A stretch of 64,000 bases of DNA from Aestuariispira insulae (GTDB taxonomy: Bacteria > Pseudomonadota > Alphaproteobacteria > UBA8366 > Aestuariispiraceae): contig NZ_QRDW01000005.1 of the NCBI RefSeq assembly GCF_003385955.1, positions 310,001-374,000 of the forward strand. The letters are read 5' to 3'. Shown piece after piece: positions 24,802 through 34,700 of this stretch. Each line of letters opens with the position of its first letter. Within the stretch, counting starts at the first letter, position 1. A program made the translations under genes and the position numbers. The notes beneath the pieces are model-generated. The model worked only from the letters and a program-made list of their open reading frames with translations, made no database searches and was not told where the DNA came from.

Positions 24802-25337
24802 CCGTAGACTCTCCCGTACCAGACAGCAGCGGTGCCGCCGCCCAGTCCCAGATTTCGATCAGTTATCAGCATATGGAAGACAGGCTGTTGCTCCGGATTG
24901 CTTGTGACGGCCGGGATAGCCGGATCTGGCTAACCCGGCGGATGGTGAAAAACTTCTTCCAGGCCCGCGACAAGCTCTATGAACTTCTGGAAGACGGCCA
25001 GTATCGCGACCCGGCCGAAAAAGCGATCCAGGATTTCAAGGAAGAGGCAGCCATGCATCAGGCGGATCTTTCCATCCCCTATCATGCTGATGGACTGGAG
25101 CCTTTTCCAAAGGACGGCCCCCTGCTGGCAGTGAAGATCAAATTCACGCCCTTGAAGAATGGGCGGATCCGGCTGGTTTTTCTGAACCCGGATGATCTGG
25201 AAGCGCCTTTTTCATTGGGGCCGTCCGATTTCCGGATGCTGGTTCATCTGGTGACGGAAGGTATGGCCAAGGCCAAATGGGCCTTGGAACCGGCGAAAGC
25301 AGGCATGGCCGATGGTCCTTCAGGTGTGATGCATTGA
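24798..25337 (+). CDS. Hypothetical protein translationally coupled to the Lrp regulator
   Basis: A 179-residue soluble protein. The ATG at 24798 overlaps the TGA of the Lrp gene, with AGGA just upstream, so translation is probably coupled. The sequence is SISYQHMEDRLLLRIACDGR (beta) followed by LTRRMVKNFFQARDKLYELL (helix), then a beta-rich C-terminal half ending in LVTEGMAKAKWAL. No family is recognised, and there is no signal peptide or membrane helix. The coupling suggests it acts with the regulator, but its function is unknown. Confidence 0.7.
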   Translation: MTVDSPVPDSSGAAAQSQISISYQHMEDRLLLRIACDGRDSRIWLTRRMVKNFFQARDKLYELLEDGQYRDPAEKAIQDFKEEAAMHQADLSIPYHADGLEPFPKDGPLLAVKIKFTPLKNGRIRLVFLNPDDLEAPFSLGPSDFRMLVHLVTEGMAKAKWALEPAKAGMADGPSGVMH

Positions 25338-25347
25338 TGACCCGAAA

Positions 25348-26292
25348 TTAGATCGATCGGGCCATGCGGACGGCGGTATTGCCGCGTGGCGCGCCGGGCT
25401 GGGGCATGACCAGGAAACAATCGTCATAAGGGGTGACAACCGGGGTCACGCCATCCAGGCCCAATTCGGTTCCGGCCCGTTTGATACGCTCCATCGCCTG
25501 AACGGATCTGGTAAAGAAGAAGGCTTCATGTTCCACCGTGACCGTGTGGGTGACGTCAAGCACTCTTTCCTTGCGGGCCGATGGCAGGGTCAGCCACGGG
25601 GCGGCTTTTTCCTGCTCGAGAATGCCGGTTGCCGTCATAAAACGCAGGCAGCTGTTGATGGCAAATTCAGCAGTGGCCTGACGCCAATGCTGACCGCATT
25701 CCATCAATATCGATGCCGGCCGGATTGAGCCACTCGAAAACCGGTCGAAATCGCGCAGGCGAAACCCAGATGCATGCCCCCGATCCATGATGATATAGGG
25801 GGCAAGGCCAATGGCGCGCGCCAAGGTCACGCCTTTCTCCTGCTTGCCGGCCAATGCCAGGGGCTGGCAATCGTCCGACATGGAGTGGATGTCGAGAAGA
25901 TAATCTGCCTGCTCAACAACGGGCAGGATTTCCCGAGCCCGGGCCAATTCCCGGCTGGCTGGCCCGTTTTTCAATGTCTCCCGAGACCAAACCCGGTTCA
26001 TATCCACGTCAAGATAGCGTGAAAGATGGGGTTTTGCCGGATTGAAACAGCGGTATGCCGCCACATTGGCAAAGCACAGGGTGAGCGTGCCTATATCCGG
26101 TCGAATATCGTTCTTCATAAGGAAATCCAGGGCAACAGCGCCACTGATTTCATTGCCATGGATCAGTCCGGTGATCAGGATGTTGGGGCCTGCTTTTCCG
26201 GAAGTGAATTGATGCACATAGTCCAGGCCGGTATTGCCTGTGCGATAGGCGGAAATATCCGGGGCCTGATATTCGACGTCAAATCTCATCAT
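25348..26292 (-). CDS. Succinylglutamate desuccinylase/aspartoacylase family zinc hydrolase
   Basis: A 314-residue M14-type carboxypeptidase-fold protein. The zinc ligands are visible as GLIHGNEISG (H45, E48) and LLDIHSM (H136). A catalytic Glu probably lies in ILMECGQHW. The family removes acyl groups from amino acids or derivatives. Its N-terminal domain is standard; the C-terminal ~80 residues form a small beta-domain (VEHEAFFFTRSV). It is not in an ast or ect operon, so the substrate is open. It converges with the gene coupled to Lrp, only 10 bases apart. Confidence 0.85.
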   Translation of the reverse strand: MMRFDVEYQAPDISAYRTGNTGLDYVHQFTSGKAGPNILITGLIHGNEISGAVALDFLMKNDIRPDIGTLTLCFANVAAYRCFNPAKPHLSRYLDVDMNRVWSRETLKNGPASRELARAREILPVVEQADYLLDIHSMSDDCQPLALAGKQEKGVTLARAIGLAPYIIMDRGHASGFRLRDFDRFSSGSIRPASILMECGQHWRQATAEFAINSCLRFMTATGILEQEKAAPWLTLPSARKERVLDVTHTVTVEHEAFFFTRSVQAMERIKRAGTELGLDGVTPVVTPYDDCFLVMPQPGAPRGNTAVRMARSI

Positions 26293-26481
26293 GGTTCATT
26301 CTTGATCTCCGCAACAGGACCATCAAACCACAAGAGTTGTTAACATTTGCTTGTCACAATCGGTTTTTCCACTTTCAGCGTATAGAGGGAAAGACCGACA
26401 AAAACTTTCCGTTTAAGGGTCTGTTTACTTCGCTGATGGATAGTTGAATGGCTGCATGAACATCAAAGGAAGGGCTGAGTT

Positions 26482-27555
26482 ATGCCGGTTTGCGCCCGAT
26501 GTGAAACACTGCCGGAACTGATCAAAGGGGATGCGACGCTATTTTTGTGGCCCCCCTTGGGGCATACCCGCGGTAAATTGAAAAAGATCTTCACGTCTTT
26601 CGGGGCTGTTACCGACTATGGCAACGGCATGTCGCTGGCGGTGACTCCGGAGAGCCTGCCAGACCTTCTGGAGATGGTGGAAAGGGGGCTAACCCGTGGT
26701 GAAATGGTCGATACCCATGTTTTAATCCATGAGGGAGGTGGTGAACCGACACTGGTGGATTTTAATGGTTTGGCCACATTGAAGGCGGTGGTTGCCCTCT
26801 ATCGCAGCGATTGGCTTTTGGGGATCTTGAAAGGGGATCGGTTGCGGACCTTCTTTCAGCCCATTGTCCATGGGGACGGCAATAATGAACCCTATGCCCA
26901 TGAATGCTTATTGCGTTGGGCTGATGAGGATGGTGGCCTGAAACCGCCTGTGGAATTGTTCTCTGCGGCCCGTGACGCGGAGATGTTGTTTCAACTGGAT
27001 CGTTTCGCACGGGAGGCCCATATCAGGAATGCGGCAAAAACGGGCGGGACATCCAAGTTTTTCCTGAATTTTACGCCGACGGCGATTTATGACCCGGCAA
27101 ATTGCCTTGCCACCACCTTTCGGATCATCGAGCAGGTCGGGCTTGAAAGCGACCGGGTGATATTCGAAGTGATCGAAACCGATCAGGTTGATGATGTTGA
27201 TCATCTCAAGCGCATTCTCAAAACATATCAGGAGCGGGGGTTTGAAGTGGCTTTGGATGATCTGGGGGCGGGGTATTCAACATTGACCTTGTTAGGGGAT
27301 TTGCAGCCCGATTATGTGAAGCTGGACAAAGACCTCATCCGGAATGTCCATGGTGACCGATATCGCGCGGAGATGGTGAGCCGCATCATCAGTCTGGCGC
27401 ATGAATTTGAAATCCGTGTGATTGCGGAGGGAATAGAAACCCGGGAGGAGGCAGCCTGGCTGACCAGTCAGAAAGTGGATTTTATGCAGGGTTTTTTCTT
27501 TGCCAGACCAGCCCCGGAACCTTTAGCTATGCTGGAGCGTCGACGCCAGATCTGA
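26482..27555 (+). CDS. EAL-domain cyclic-di-GMP phosphodiesterase
   Basis: A 357-residue cytoplasmic protein. Residues 1-110 form an uncharacterised N-terminal region beginning with a CxxC pair (PVCARCE). Residues ~115-350 are an EAL domain: FFQPIV, HECLLRW in place of EALLR (E141 kept), FEVIETDQ, ALDDLGAGYS (loop 6 with the two Asp), VKLDKDLIR and AEGIET. All expected metal and catalytic residues look present, so activity against c-di-GMP is likely despite the ECL variant. The ATG follows an AAGGAAGG site. It probably responds through its N-terminal region. Confidence 0.87.
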   Translation: MPVCARCETLPELIKGDATLFLWPPLGHTRGKLKKIFTSFGAVTDYGNGMSLAVTPESLPDLLEMVERGLTRGEMVDTHVLIHEGGGEPTLVDFNGLATLKAVVALYRSDWLLGILKGDRLRTFFQPIVHGDGNNEPYAHECLLRWADEDGGLKPPVELFSAARDAEMLFQLDRFAREAHIRNAAKTGGTSKFFLNFTPTAIYDPANCLATTFRIIEQVGLESDRVIFEVIETDQVDDVDHLKRILKTYQERGFEVALDDLGAGYSTLTLLGDLQPDYVKLDKDLIRNVHGDRYRAEMVSRIISLAHEFEIRVIAEGIETREEAAWLTSQKVDFMQGFFFARPAPEPLAMLERRRQI

Positions 27556-27581
27556 TGGTTGGGGACTGAGTGCCTATATGG

Positions 27582-28187
27582 TCAGAGGATCCCGATAATC
27601 CTCAATTGTTGCGACAATCCTTCTGGTTTATTGAAGTGATGGGTCAGGAAGCCCAGTCTCTCTGCCGCTTCGATATTTGCTTTGTTGTCATCGATAAAAA
27701 GGGTTTCTCTCGGTTCAAGACCGAACCGTTCGATGGCAAGATGGAAGATGGCCGGATCGGGCTTGATCAAACCTTCATAGCCGGAGACAACGCGCCCGTC
27801 GAAACTTTTGAGGAAAGGATAGACAATCTCCACCTTCTCAAAGGTTTCCCAGGAAAAATTGGACAGTGCATAGGTCGGATAGCCCATTTTCTGAAGCTTG
27901 TCCAAAAGGGTAACTGTTTCCTCAATCGGCCCGGCCACCGTTTCCATCCAGCGCTCGAAATAGAGCTGGATGACGTCTCGGTAATCGGGATGGCGGGCAG
28001 TGGCCTCCGCAAGACCTTCGGCCCAGGGGCGGCCCCGGTCCTGTTCTTCGTTCCAACTTTGCGGGCAGACTTCGGTCAAAAAGAAATCCAGCTCTTCAGG
28101 ATCGGGAAGCAGATCGCTGAACAGGTGACGCGGGTTCCAGTCAATCAACACATTGCCGATATCAAAAAGAAAAAACTGGGGAGACAT
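27582..28187 (-). CDS. HAD-superfamily hydrolase (YihX-like)
   Basis: A 201-residue HAD-IA phosphatase. Motif I reads FDIGNVLID (D9); the second acidic position is Gly11, as in YihX (glucose-1-phosphatase). Motif II is ALSNFS, the lysine is in GLIKPDP, and motif III is FIDDN. A cap domain of about 75 residues follows motif I. It dephosphorylates small phosphorylated metabolites; the natural substrate is not clear. It converges with the EAL gene. Confidence 0.88.
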   Translation of the reverse strand: MSPQFFLFDIGNVLIDWNPRHLFSDLLPDPEELDFFLTEVCPQSWNEEQDRGRPWAEGLAEATARHPDYRDVIQLYFERWMETVAGPIEETVTLLDKLQKMGYPTYALSNFSWETFEKVEIVYPFLKSFDGRVVSGYEGLIKPDPAIFHLAIERFGLEPRETLFIDDNKANIEAAERLGFLTHHFNKPEGLSQQLRIIGIL

Positions 28188-28280
28188 GGGGCATCAGCCT
28201 GGCAGGTGGGAAAGGAAAACTTGGAGCCATGATCCGGGGGAACGGGATAAATTTCAACCGGACACTCTACTTTTAACTGC

Positions 28281-29447
28281 ATGTTAGGGAAGTTTAGGCA
28301 GAATCGTCATAGGACTTGGCTGATTTTGGGGGGTGTCATTCAACCGCTTAATGAAATGACCGGACTGAATGTGCCGGATCGGAAAAAGATCCTCGTTGCT
28401 TCCCCGGCGGCGGGCGACATGGGCGATGTGATCCCGGTGATGGATCTCTATTACGATGTGGATCTGACCGATGATGCCTTTCAGGCTATTGGTTGGGCGG
28501 TGGAACGCGCCTATCACATGATTGTCCTGGATGACCATCTCTCCGGCAGCGACGGTTATGTGATTGCCCAGAAAATGCAGGACCAGGGAAGCCGGTCCCC
28601 GATCCTGATGCTGGCAGAGGAAGAAAGCCAGGCGCAGGCCGGTCGCAATGAGGGCCTCTGCCGGGATTATGTGCAAAAGCCGTTTGATCAATATGGGTTC
28701 CTGGAAAAATTCTGGCATATCTGCGACCATGCGGCAGAGCAGGAATGGGACGAACTGCCCGACACCCATTCGGAATTGTTGAAATCCACCCGAGAGCATT
28801 ATCGCTGGATCACCGATGATCTGATCCGGCATGGCCGGATGGATGGTGAGGCCATTGACGCCTGCACCGGTCAGGTGGTGACGGCGGTGGAGGCAGGCAT
28901 CGCCTTTGAGGCACTTAAGAAGCTTTCCGGCTACCATGAAAGCACCTATGCCCATTCACTGCATACCGCAGCACTAATGACGGTGTTCGGCAATCAGATT
29001 GGCTTGAGCAGCGATGATGTGGAGGTGATCACCGCTGTGGGGTTCCTGCATGATGTTGGAAAAATCCGTGTCCCCCGGGCTATTTTGGATAAGAAAGAGC
29101 CTCTCACTGCCGGAGAATGGGAGCGTATCCGTGAACATCCGGAATGGTCCGGCCACTATATCCGCGAATCGGAAAATGTGAACAACCTGATCGCCATGCC
29201 GGCCGAACGCCATCATGAAAGGCTGGACGGCAGCGGTTATCCGCTGGCGCTTGCCGGCGGCCAGATTGATGACCTCAGCCTGGCGGTTGCCATCGTCGAT
29301 ATTTTTGCTGCCCTGACTGAGGATAAACCCTATCACACGGCCATGAGCCTGTTTGACGCGCTGGAAGAAATGCGCCCCATGCGCGGCCATCAGTTGGAAA
29401 GCGGTTTTTTTGACCGGTTTGAAGAGGTTGTACCGGAACTTTATTGA
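28281..29447 (+). CDS. Receiver-like plus HD-GYP domain protein (c-di-GMP phosphodiesterase)
   Basis: A 388-residue protein. Residues ~35-150 resemble a receiver domain: IVLDDHLSGSDG carries the likely phospho-Asp (84 or 85), and VQKPF the conserved Lys133. The first acidic pair is not evident (ILVASP), so the domain may be atypical. Residues ~215-388 are HD-GYP: H219 and H226 region, LHDVGKIRVP (H257, D258), REHPEWSGH and HHERLDGSGYP with the GYP triad intact. It should hydrolyse c-di-GMP. The start is uncertain: Met at 28281 or at 28356; neither has a strong ribosome site. No partner kinase is adjacent. Confidence 0.85.
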   Translation: MLGKFRQNRHRTWLILGGVIQPLNEMTGLNVPDRKKILVASPAAGDMGDVIPVMDLYYDVDLTDDAFQAIGWAVERAYHMIVLDDHLSGSDGYVIAQKMQDQGSRSPILMLAEEESQAQAGRNEGLCRDYVQKPFDQYGFLEKFWHICDHAAEQEWDELPDTHSELLKSTREHYRWITDDLIRHGRMDGEAIDACTGQVVTAVEAGIAFEALKKLSGYHESTYAHSLHTAALMTVFGNQIGLSSDDVEVITAVGFLHDVGKIRVPRAILDKKEPLTAGEWERIREHPEWSGHYIRESENVNNLIAMPAERHHERLDGSGYPLALAGGQIDDLSLAVAIVDIFAALTEDKPYHTAMSLFDALEEMRPMRGHQLESGFFDRFEEVVPELY

Positions 29448-29525
29448 ACCTCCTTGGAGAGATCTTGCCTTATCTCCGTCAAAGGCAAATAGTGCGCCGG
29501 ACGAAACCGGAAAAGGGGATAAGGG

Positions 29526-30062
29526 ATGATCCGGCAGGCAACAGAAAGTGATTCCATCAAAATATCGGCTCTGGCCACTCAGGTTTTCCTGGATACTTAT
29601 GCGACAGAGGGTGTCAGCGAACGGATCGCACGCTATGTGGTGGAAAATTTCAGACCGGAAGATTTCGAGAACCGGTTTCACACTGAAGGGCGCGAAACAT
29701 ATCTTTACGAGTTGGAGGGCAATCTTGTTGGCCTGATGGAATTGCATCTGGCGGTCCCCTGTCCCGCTCGCCCGGCTTGTCGTCTGGAAATCGAAACGCT
29801 TTATGTTTCAAGGCATTTCCACGCTCGGGGCATAGGCAGAGATCTGCTGGCGCTGGCCTTGGATCGGTCACGGGGGCCTTCCGGCGGTAAAGAAGGTGAA
29901 AAAGGTACCGGCGCTGGCCTTTGGCTGACGGTCAATCACCAGAACACGGCGGCAATCCGGTTCTACGACAAGCTGGGATTTGAAAAAATCGGTACCGATT
30001 TTTTTGATTTATTGGGGGAGAGCCACGAAAATCACATTCTCTGGCGTGCTCCCCCAATTTGA
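29526..30062 (+). CDS. GNAT family N-acetyltransferase
   Basis: A 178-residue GNAT-fold enzyme starting MIRQATESDSIKISALATQV. The acetyl-CoA pyrophosphate loop is read as FHARGIGRDLLALAL. The family's last beta strand and helix are LTVNHQNTAAIRFYDKLGFE. The acceptor, such as a protein amine, amino acid or antibiotic, is unknown. It starts 78 bases after the HD-GYP gene on the same strand and converges closely with the PEBP gene. Confidence 0.88.
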   Translation: MIRQATESDSIKISALATQVFLDTYATEGVSERIARYVVENFRPEDFENRFHTEGRETYLYELEGNLVGLMELHLAVPCPARPACRLEIETLYVSRHFHARGIGRDLLALALDRSRGPSGGKEGEKGTGAGLWLTVNHQNTAAIRFYDKLGFEKIGTDFFDLLGESHENHILWRAPPI

Positions 30063-30065
30063 GGA

Positions 30066-30608
30066 TCAGCGGGTATAGGGAACCGTGATCGTGGCTTTGC
30101 CCAGGCTGTTGGCGTTGGTCATATAGCCAACCACTGCGGCATTGGTGTCCGAGCCAAGATCCAGCTTTTCGACGCCCAGCGCGTGGATAGTGAATTGATA
30201 GCGGTGCATTTCGCCCTTGGGCGGGCAGGCACCGCCAAATCCGGTTTTCCCGAAATCCGTTACACTTTCCACCGTGCCTTCGGGCATTTGTCCGCTGGCA
30301 CCCTGATCAACCGCACGGGTGTCGGCAGGAATGTTGAAGGCTAGCCAATGCCACCAGCCGGAACCGGTCGGCGCATCCGGGTCATAGGCGGTGATGACAA
30401 AGCTCTTGGTACCGGCCGGTGGGTTGGTCCAGGAAAGGGCCGGGGAAACATTGCCGCCTTCGCAGCCAAACCCCTTGAAGACATGAATGTCGGCCAGGGG
30501 AATCCCCTCTTTGATATCCGGGCTTGTGAGATTGAAATCATCCGCCTGTGCGGCGTTTGCGGCAAGGGACAAGGAGAGGGCGGCAAAAAATGTGGTGGCT
30601 GTCTTCAT
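30066..30608 (-). CDS. Periplasmic YbhB/YbcL-type PEBP protein
   Basis: A 180-residue protein of the Raf kinase inhibitor-like/PEBP family. A signal peptide (MKTATTFFAALSLSLAANAA) precedes the fold. The family signature is seen in YDPDAPTGSGWWHWLAFNI and near HRYQFTIHALG. The Met at 30608 has a strong AGGAGG site. The YbhB family binds small anions; its role in bacteria is unclear. The adjacent AraC-type regulator lies 50 bases downstream on the same strand. Confidence 0.92.
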   Translation of the reverse strand: MKTATTFFAALSLSLAANAAQADDFNLTSPDIKEGIPLADIHVFKGFGCEGGNVSPALSWTNPPAGTKSFVITAYDPDAPTGSGWWHWLAFNIPADTRAVDQGASGQMPEGTVESVTDFGKTGFGGACPPKGEMHRYQFTIHALGVEKLDLGSDTNAAVVGYMTNANSLGKATITVPYTR

Positions 30609-30658
30609 GAATATCCTCCTGAAAGATCGTTTCACGGAGGAGGTTAGGCCGCCACCGG

Positions 30659-31534
30659 TCAGGCCGCTTTCCCGTCCCGATCAGTCTCTGTCCCGATCCG
30701 ATCATTTTCTGTGGATGAAAATGTTTCACGGGGCACGCGAATTTCGCGCGGGGTCAGATTGAACCGGTCGCGGAAACTTCTGGAAAAGGCGGAAGGGGTG
30801 CCATAACCAGCGGTCAAGGCGATCTCCGTGATCGGTTTGTCACTGGTCATGAGCAGGTCAAGTGCGTGGCTCAGCCGTGCATCCTGCAGGATATCGGAAA
30901 AGCTGGTCTCTTCCGCCGAGAGTTTTCGGCGTAAGGTTGCCTCGCTCACCGCCAGCCGTTCGGCGATTTCCCGCGCACGCCAGCGATGTTCGAGATCGGT
31001 GAGCAATGTCAGGCGGACCCTTTCCGCGAAGCTGGGTTTATGGCGCAGGAACAGGGGGATGCCCGCCTGCGTCAACCAGATCAGAACTTCTGTCAGGCGA
31101 TGTTCAGCAATGGCCGCAGGCAGGTCGGGCGTTAGCAATGCATCGACCGCCTGGCGATAGGTTTTGCTGATATCACCGCTGCAGGGCAGTCGCCGGTGAT
31201 CACTGTTTTCAGCCGATCGGCTGATGTTTGACTGTTCCTGGAACGCCTCGACAAAGTCCGGGCGATAGGCGATGCCCTCAGCGCGGTAAGGGTCGTTGGT
31301 ACCCGCCGGTTGGTTTTCAAAAGTGATGCTCTCGCCGGCCCGAAATAGGACCAAATCCCCTGTTTTTACGGTTAGTTGGCTGCCGTCCTGCCGGTAAATA
31401 TGCTTCGCACCGCCCAAAACATGCAGCACGCAATAGGACTGGGTATAAAGTTTCCGGAACCGGGCCGGATTGGCCTGGCAGAGGGTGAAATAGCTTGCCG
31501 GCGGCTGGTTGTTTTTCATGTTCATGGCCGTCAT
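30659..31534 (-). CDS. AraC family transcriptional regulator
   Basis: A 291-residue regulator. An N-terminal cupin-like effector domain (about 15-110, with LHVLGGAKHIYRQDG) precedes two C-terminal HTHs, WRAREIAERLAVSEATLRRK and ITEIALTAGYGTPSAFSRSF, followed by the typical FNLTPREIR. It binds DNA as a monomer or dimer and senses an unknown ligand. It lies upstream of the PEBP gene on the same strand, so the two are probably linked in expression. Confidence 0.92.
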   Translation of the reverse strand: MTAMNMKNNQPPASYFTLCQANPARFRKLYTQSYCVLHVLGGAKHIYRQDGSQLTVKTGDLVLFRAGESITFENQPAGTNDPYRAEGIAYRPDFVEAFQEQSNISRSAENSDHRRLPCSGDISKTYRQAVDALLTPDLPAAIAEHRLTEVLIWLTQAGIPLFLRHKPSFAERVRLTLLTDLEHRWRAREIAERLAVSEATLRRKLSAEETSFSDILQDARLSHALDLLMTSDKPITEIALTAGYGTPSAFSRSFRDRFNLTPREIRVPRETFSSTENDRIGTETDRDGKAA

Positions 31535-31549
31535 TGTAACGGCGAGAGT

Positions 31550-31588
31550 AAAAAAGGGAAGGGCGCTGGGATTTTATCCAGCGCCCTT
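31550..31588 (-). terminator. Intrinsic terminator after nrdJ
   Basis: An 11-bp stem (AAGGGCGCTGG with CCAGCGCCCTT, 8-base loop) is followed on the minus strand by CCCTTTTTT. Two further hairpins (31662-31692 with GGGGGA arms, and CCAGGA-aggac-TCCTGG at 31713-31729) lie between it and the nrdJ stop. Confidence 0.82.
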
Positions 31589-31731
31589 GTCTGTTCCCAT
31601 CGGCCGGTAAGGCGCGCAAAGGGTTATTGGTGCTCAAGCTGGGGAGCTTGGGGAGAGGAAAAGGGGGGAATGGCTGTTAAGGCCAATCCCCCGAGTTCAC
31701 AGGGAGCACCGTGCCAGGAAGGACTCCTGGC

Positions 31732-34700
31732 TTACGAACACCCGCTGGTCGCGCCACATGTGACGCATTTCATGCAGGTGCCGTTCCGAACGAGCGTGAA
31801 GTTGCCGCAATCGCCGCAGGCATCACCCTCGTAACCCTTCGCGCGCGCTTCCCGGATCCGGTCAAGACGCACGTCAACTTCTTCCTGGACCGTCTCGGTG
31901 ACGGTTACCACTTGTTCCTGAATTTCCGACAGGGACTGGCCGGTGTCGCCGCCGGTCTGTCCGCCGCTATGTCCATTGCCCAGCTTGGCCACGATGTCGA
32001 AACTGTCTTTCGAGCGGATGAAGCCGCGGCTGGTGACTTTCTTGATCGCGGCGATGGCCTGGGCATGTTCGTCCGGCACCGCGCTTTCTTTTTCGCCAAG
32101 GCCCATGGAATCCGGATACATATCGCCCGGCTGCACATGCGCAAGATCATCCCGGCTGAGATAGCTGATGGCGAGCTCGCGGAAAATGTAATCCAGGACG
32201 GATGTGGCCATTTTGATCGTATCATTGCCTTCGACCAGCCCCTGGGGTTCGAACCGGGTGAAGGTATAGGCATCGACAAATTCCTCCAGCGGCACGCCAT
32301 ATTGGAGGCCGATGGAGATGGCGATGGCGAAATTATTCATCAGGGACCGGAAAGCGGCGCCTTCCTTATGCATGTCCAGGAAGACCTCTCCCACGGAGCC
32401 GTCTTCATATTCGCCGGTTCGGATATAGACCTTATGGCCGCCGACAATCGCTTTTTGGGTATAGCCCTTACGGCGGTGGGGCAGCTTGCGCCGTTCGGCC
32501 ACGCGCTCGACAATGCGCTCGACAATTTTCTCCGCCACGATCGGAGCGGCGGCGGCTGGCGTTGCCTCGGCCAGATCATCCGCCAGATCCTCGTCATCAA
32601 GAAGGGCGGAGGCCAAAGGCTGGCTCAGTTTGGAACCGTCGCGATAAAGCGCGTTGGCTTTCAGGCCAAGACGCCAGGAAAGAAGATAGGCGTCCTTGCA
32701 TTCATCAACGGTCGCACTGTTCGGCATATTAATGGTCTTGGAGATTGCGCCGGAAATGAAGGGCTGGCTGGCCGCCATCATCCGGATATGGCTCTCGGTA
32801 TTCAAAACACGCTTGCCGATTTTGCCGCATGGATTGGCGCAATCGAAGATCGGCAGATGCGCGTCCTTCAATCCGGGCGCGCCCTCCAGGGTCATGGCCC
32901 CGCAGCAATAGAGGTTGGCCAAGTCAATGTCGGCGCGGCTGAAGCCCAGATGGCGCAACAGATTGAAGCTGATGTCATTCAACTGCGCATCGGTGAGGCC
33001 CAGGGTTGATTTGCAGAAATCATCCCCGAGGGTCCAGCGGTTAAAGGCGAATTTGATTTCAAAGGCGCTGCCCAGAGCACCTTCGACCGCCTTCAGCTGG
33101 TCCTCCCCGAAGCCCTTCTCAGCCAGGGTATCGTGGTTGATGGCCGGTGCGCCTTTCAGCGTGCCATGGCCAACCGCGTAATTGATCATTCCGCGGACCA
33201 CGTCCTTCGCATAACCGAGATTTTCCAGGGCTTCGGGGACGGTTCTGTTGATAATCTTGAAATAGCCGCCACCGGCCAGTTTCTTGAATTTGACCAGGGC
33301 GAAATCGGGTTCGATCCCGGTGGTGTCGCAATCCATCACCAGACCGATGGTGCCGGTGGGGGCAACCACCGAAACTTGCGCATTGCGATAGCCATGTTCT
33401 TCGCCAAGGCTCAAGGCCTCATCCCAGCTGGCCATGGCCGCATCAGCCAGGTCCTTGTGCGGGATATTGGCCAGATCCAGGGCAACCGGATTGATGGACA
33501 GGCTTTCATAACCTTCAACCTCGCCATAGGCGGCGCGGCGATGGTTGCGCATGACCCGCAGCATGGCGTCGGAGTTATCGCCATAGCCCGGGAAAGCACC
33601 CAATTCACCGGCCATTTCGGCGCTGGTGGCATAGGCGGTGCCGGTCAGGACGGCGGAAATGGCACCGCACAGCGCGCGGCCTTCGTCACTGTCATAGGAA
33701 TAGCCGCTGGCCATCAGCAAGCCGCCGATATTGGCAAAGCCCAGGCCCAATGTGCGATAGCGATAGGAAAGTTCGGCAATCTGCTTGGACGGGAATTGCG
33801 CCATCAGCACCGAGATTTCCAAGGCAATGGTCCAGAGGCGCACGCCATGGCGGAAGCTTTCCACATCAAAGCTGCCATCCTCGCGTCGGAAGGTCATCAG
33901 GTTCAAGGACGCCAGGTTACAGGCGGTATCGTCCAGGAACATATATTCCGAACATGGGTTGGAGGCATTGATCCGGCCCGAATTGGGGCAGGTATGCCAG
34001 TCATTGATGGTTGTGTCGAACTGCAGGCCCGGATCGGCGCTGGCCCAGGCGGCATAGGCGATCTTTTCCCACAATTCCCGGGCGCGCACGGTCTTGGCAA
34101 CACTGCCGTCGGTGCGGTGAACCAGGTTCCAATCCGCATCATCGGCAACCGCGCGGATGAAGTCATCGGTCAAGCGTACGGTATTGTTGGCATTCTGGCC
34201 GGAGACCGTGGCGTAAGCATCCGAATCCCAATCCGTGTCATAGGTCGGGAATTCAATCGAAGCATAGCCCTGGCTGGCAAAATCGATGACGCGCTTGATG
34301 TAGTTTTCCGGGATCATCATCCGGCGTGCGGCCTTGGCGGCTTCCTTCAGGACTGGATTGGCCTTAATGTCGAACCGGTCGGCCTCATCCACGCCATCGG
34401 CATGACAGGCGGCCATAATGTCATTGAGATGTTTGTTATGCAGCTTGGAACCGGTGACCAGGCTGGCCACTTTCTGTTCTTCCTGAACCTTCCAGATGAC
34501 GAAATCTTCCACATCCGGATGGTCGATATCGACCACGACCATTTTGGCCGCGCGGCGTGTGGTGCCGCCGGATTTGATCGCGCCCGCCGCCCGGTCGCCG
34601 ATCTTAAGGAAGCTCATCAGGCCCGATGATTTTCCACCGCCGGACAACAGTTCGCCCTCCCCACGGATTGCGGAGAAATTGGAGCCGGTGCCGGAACCAT

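Noticed and set aside
33133-34629. A 498-codon open frame on the plus strand inside nrdJ
   Set aside because: It is antisense to a firmly identified gene, has the low-complexity look of a mirror frame, and has no ribosome site.
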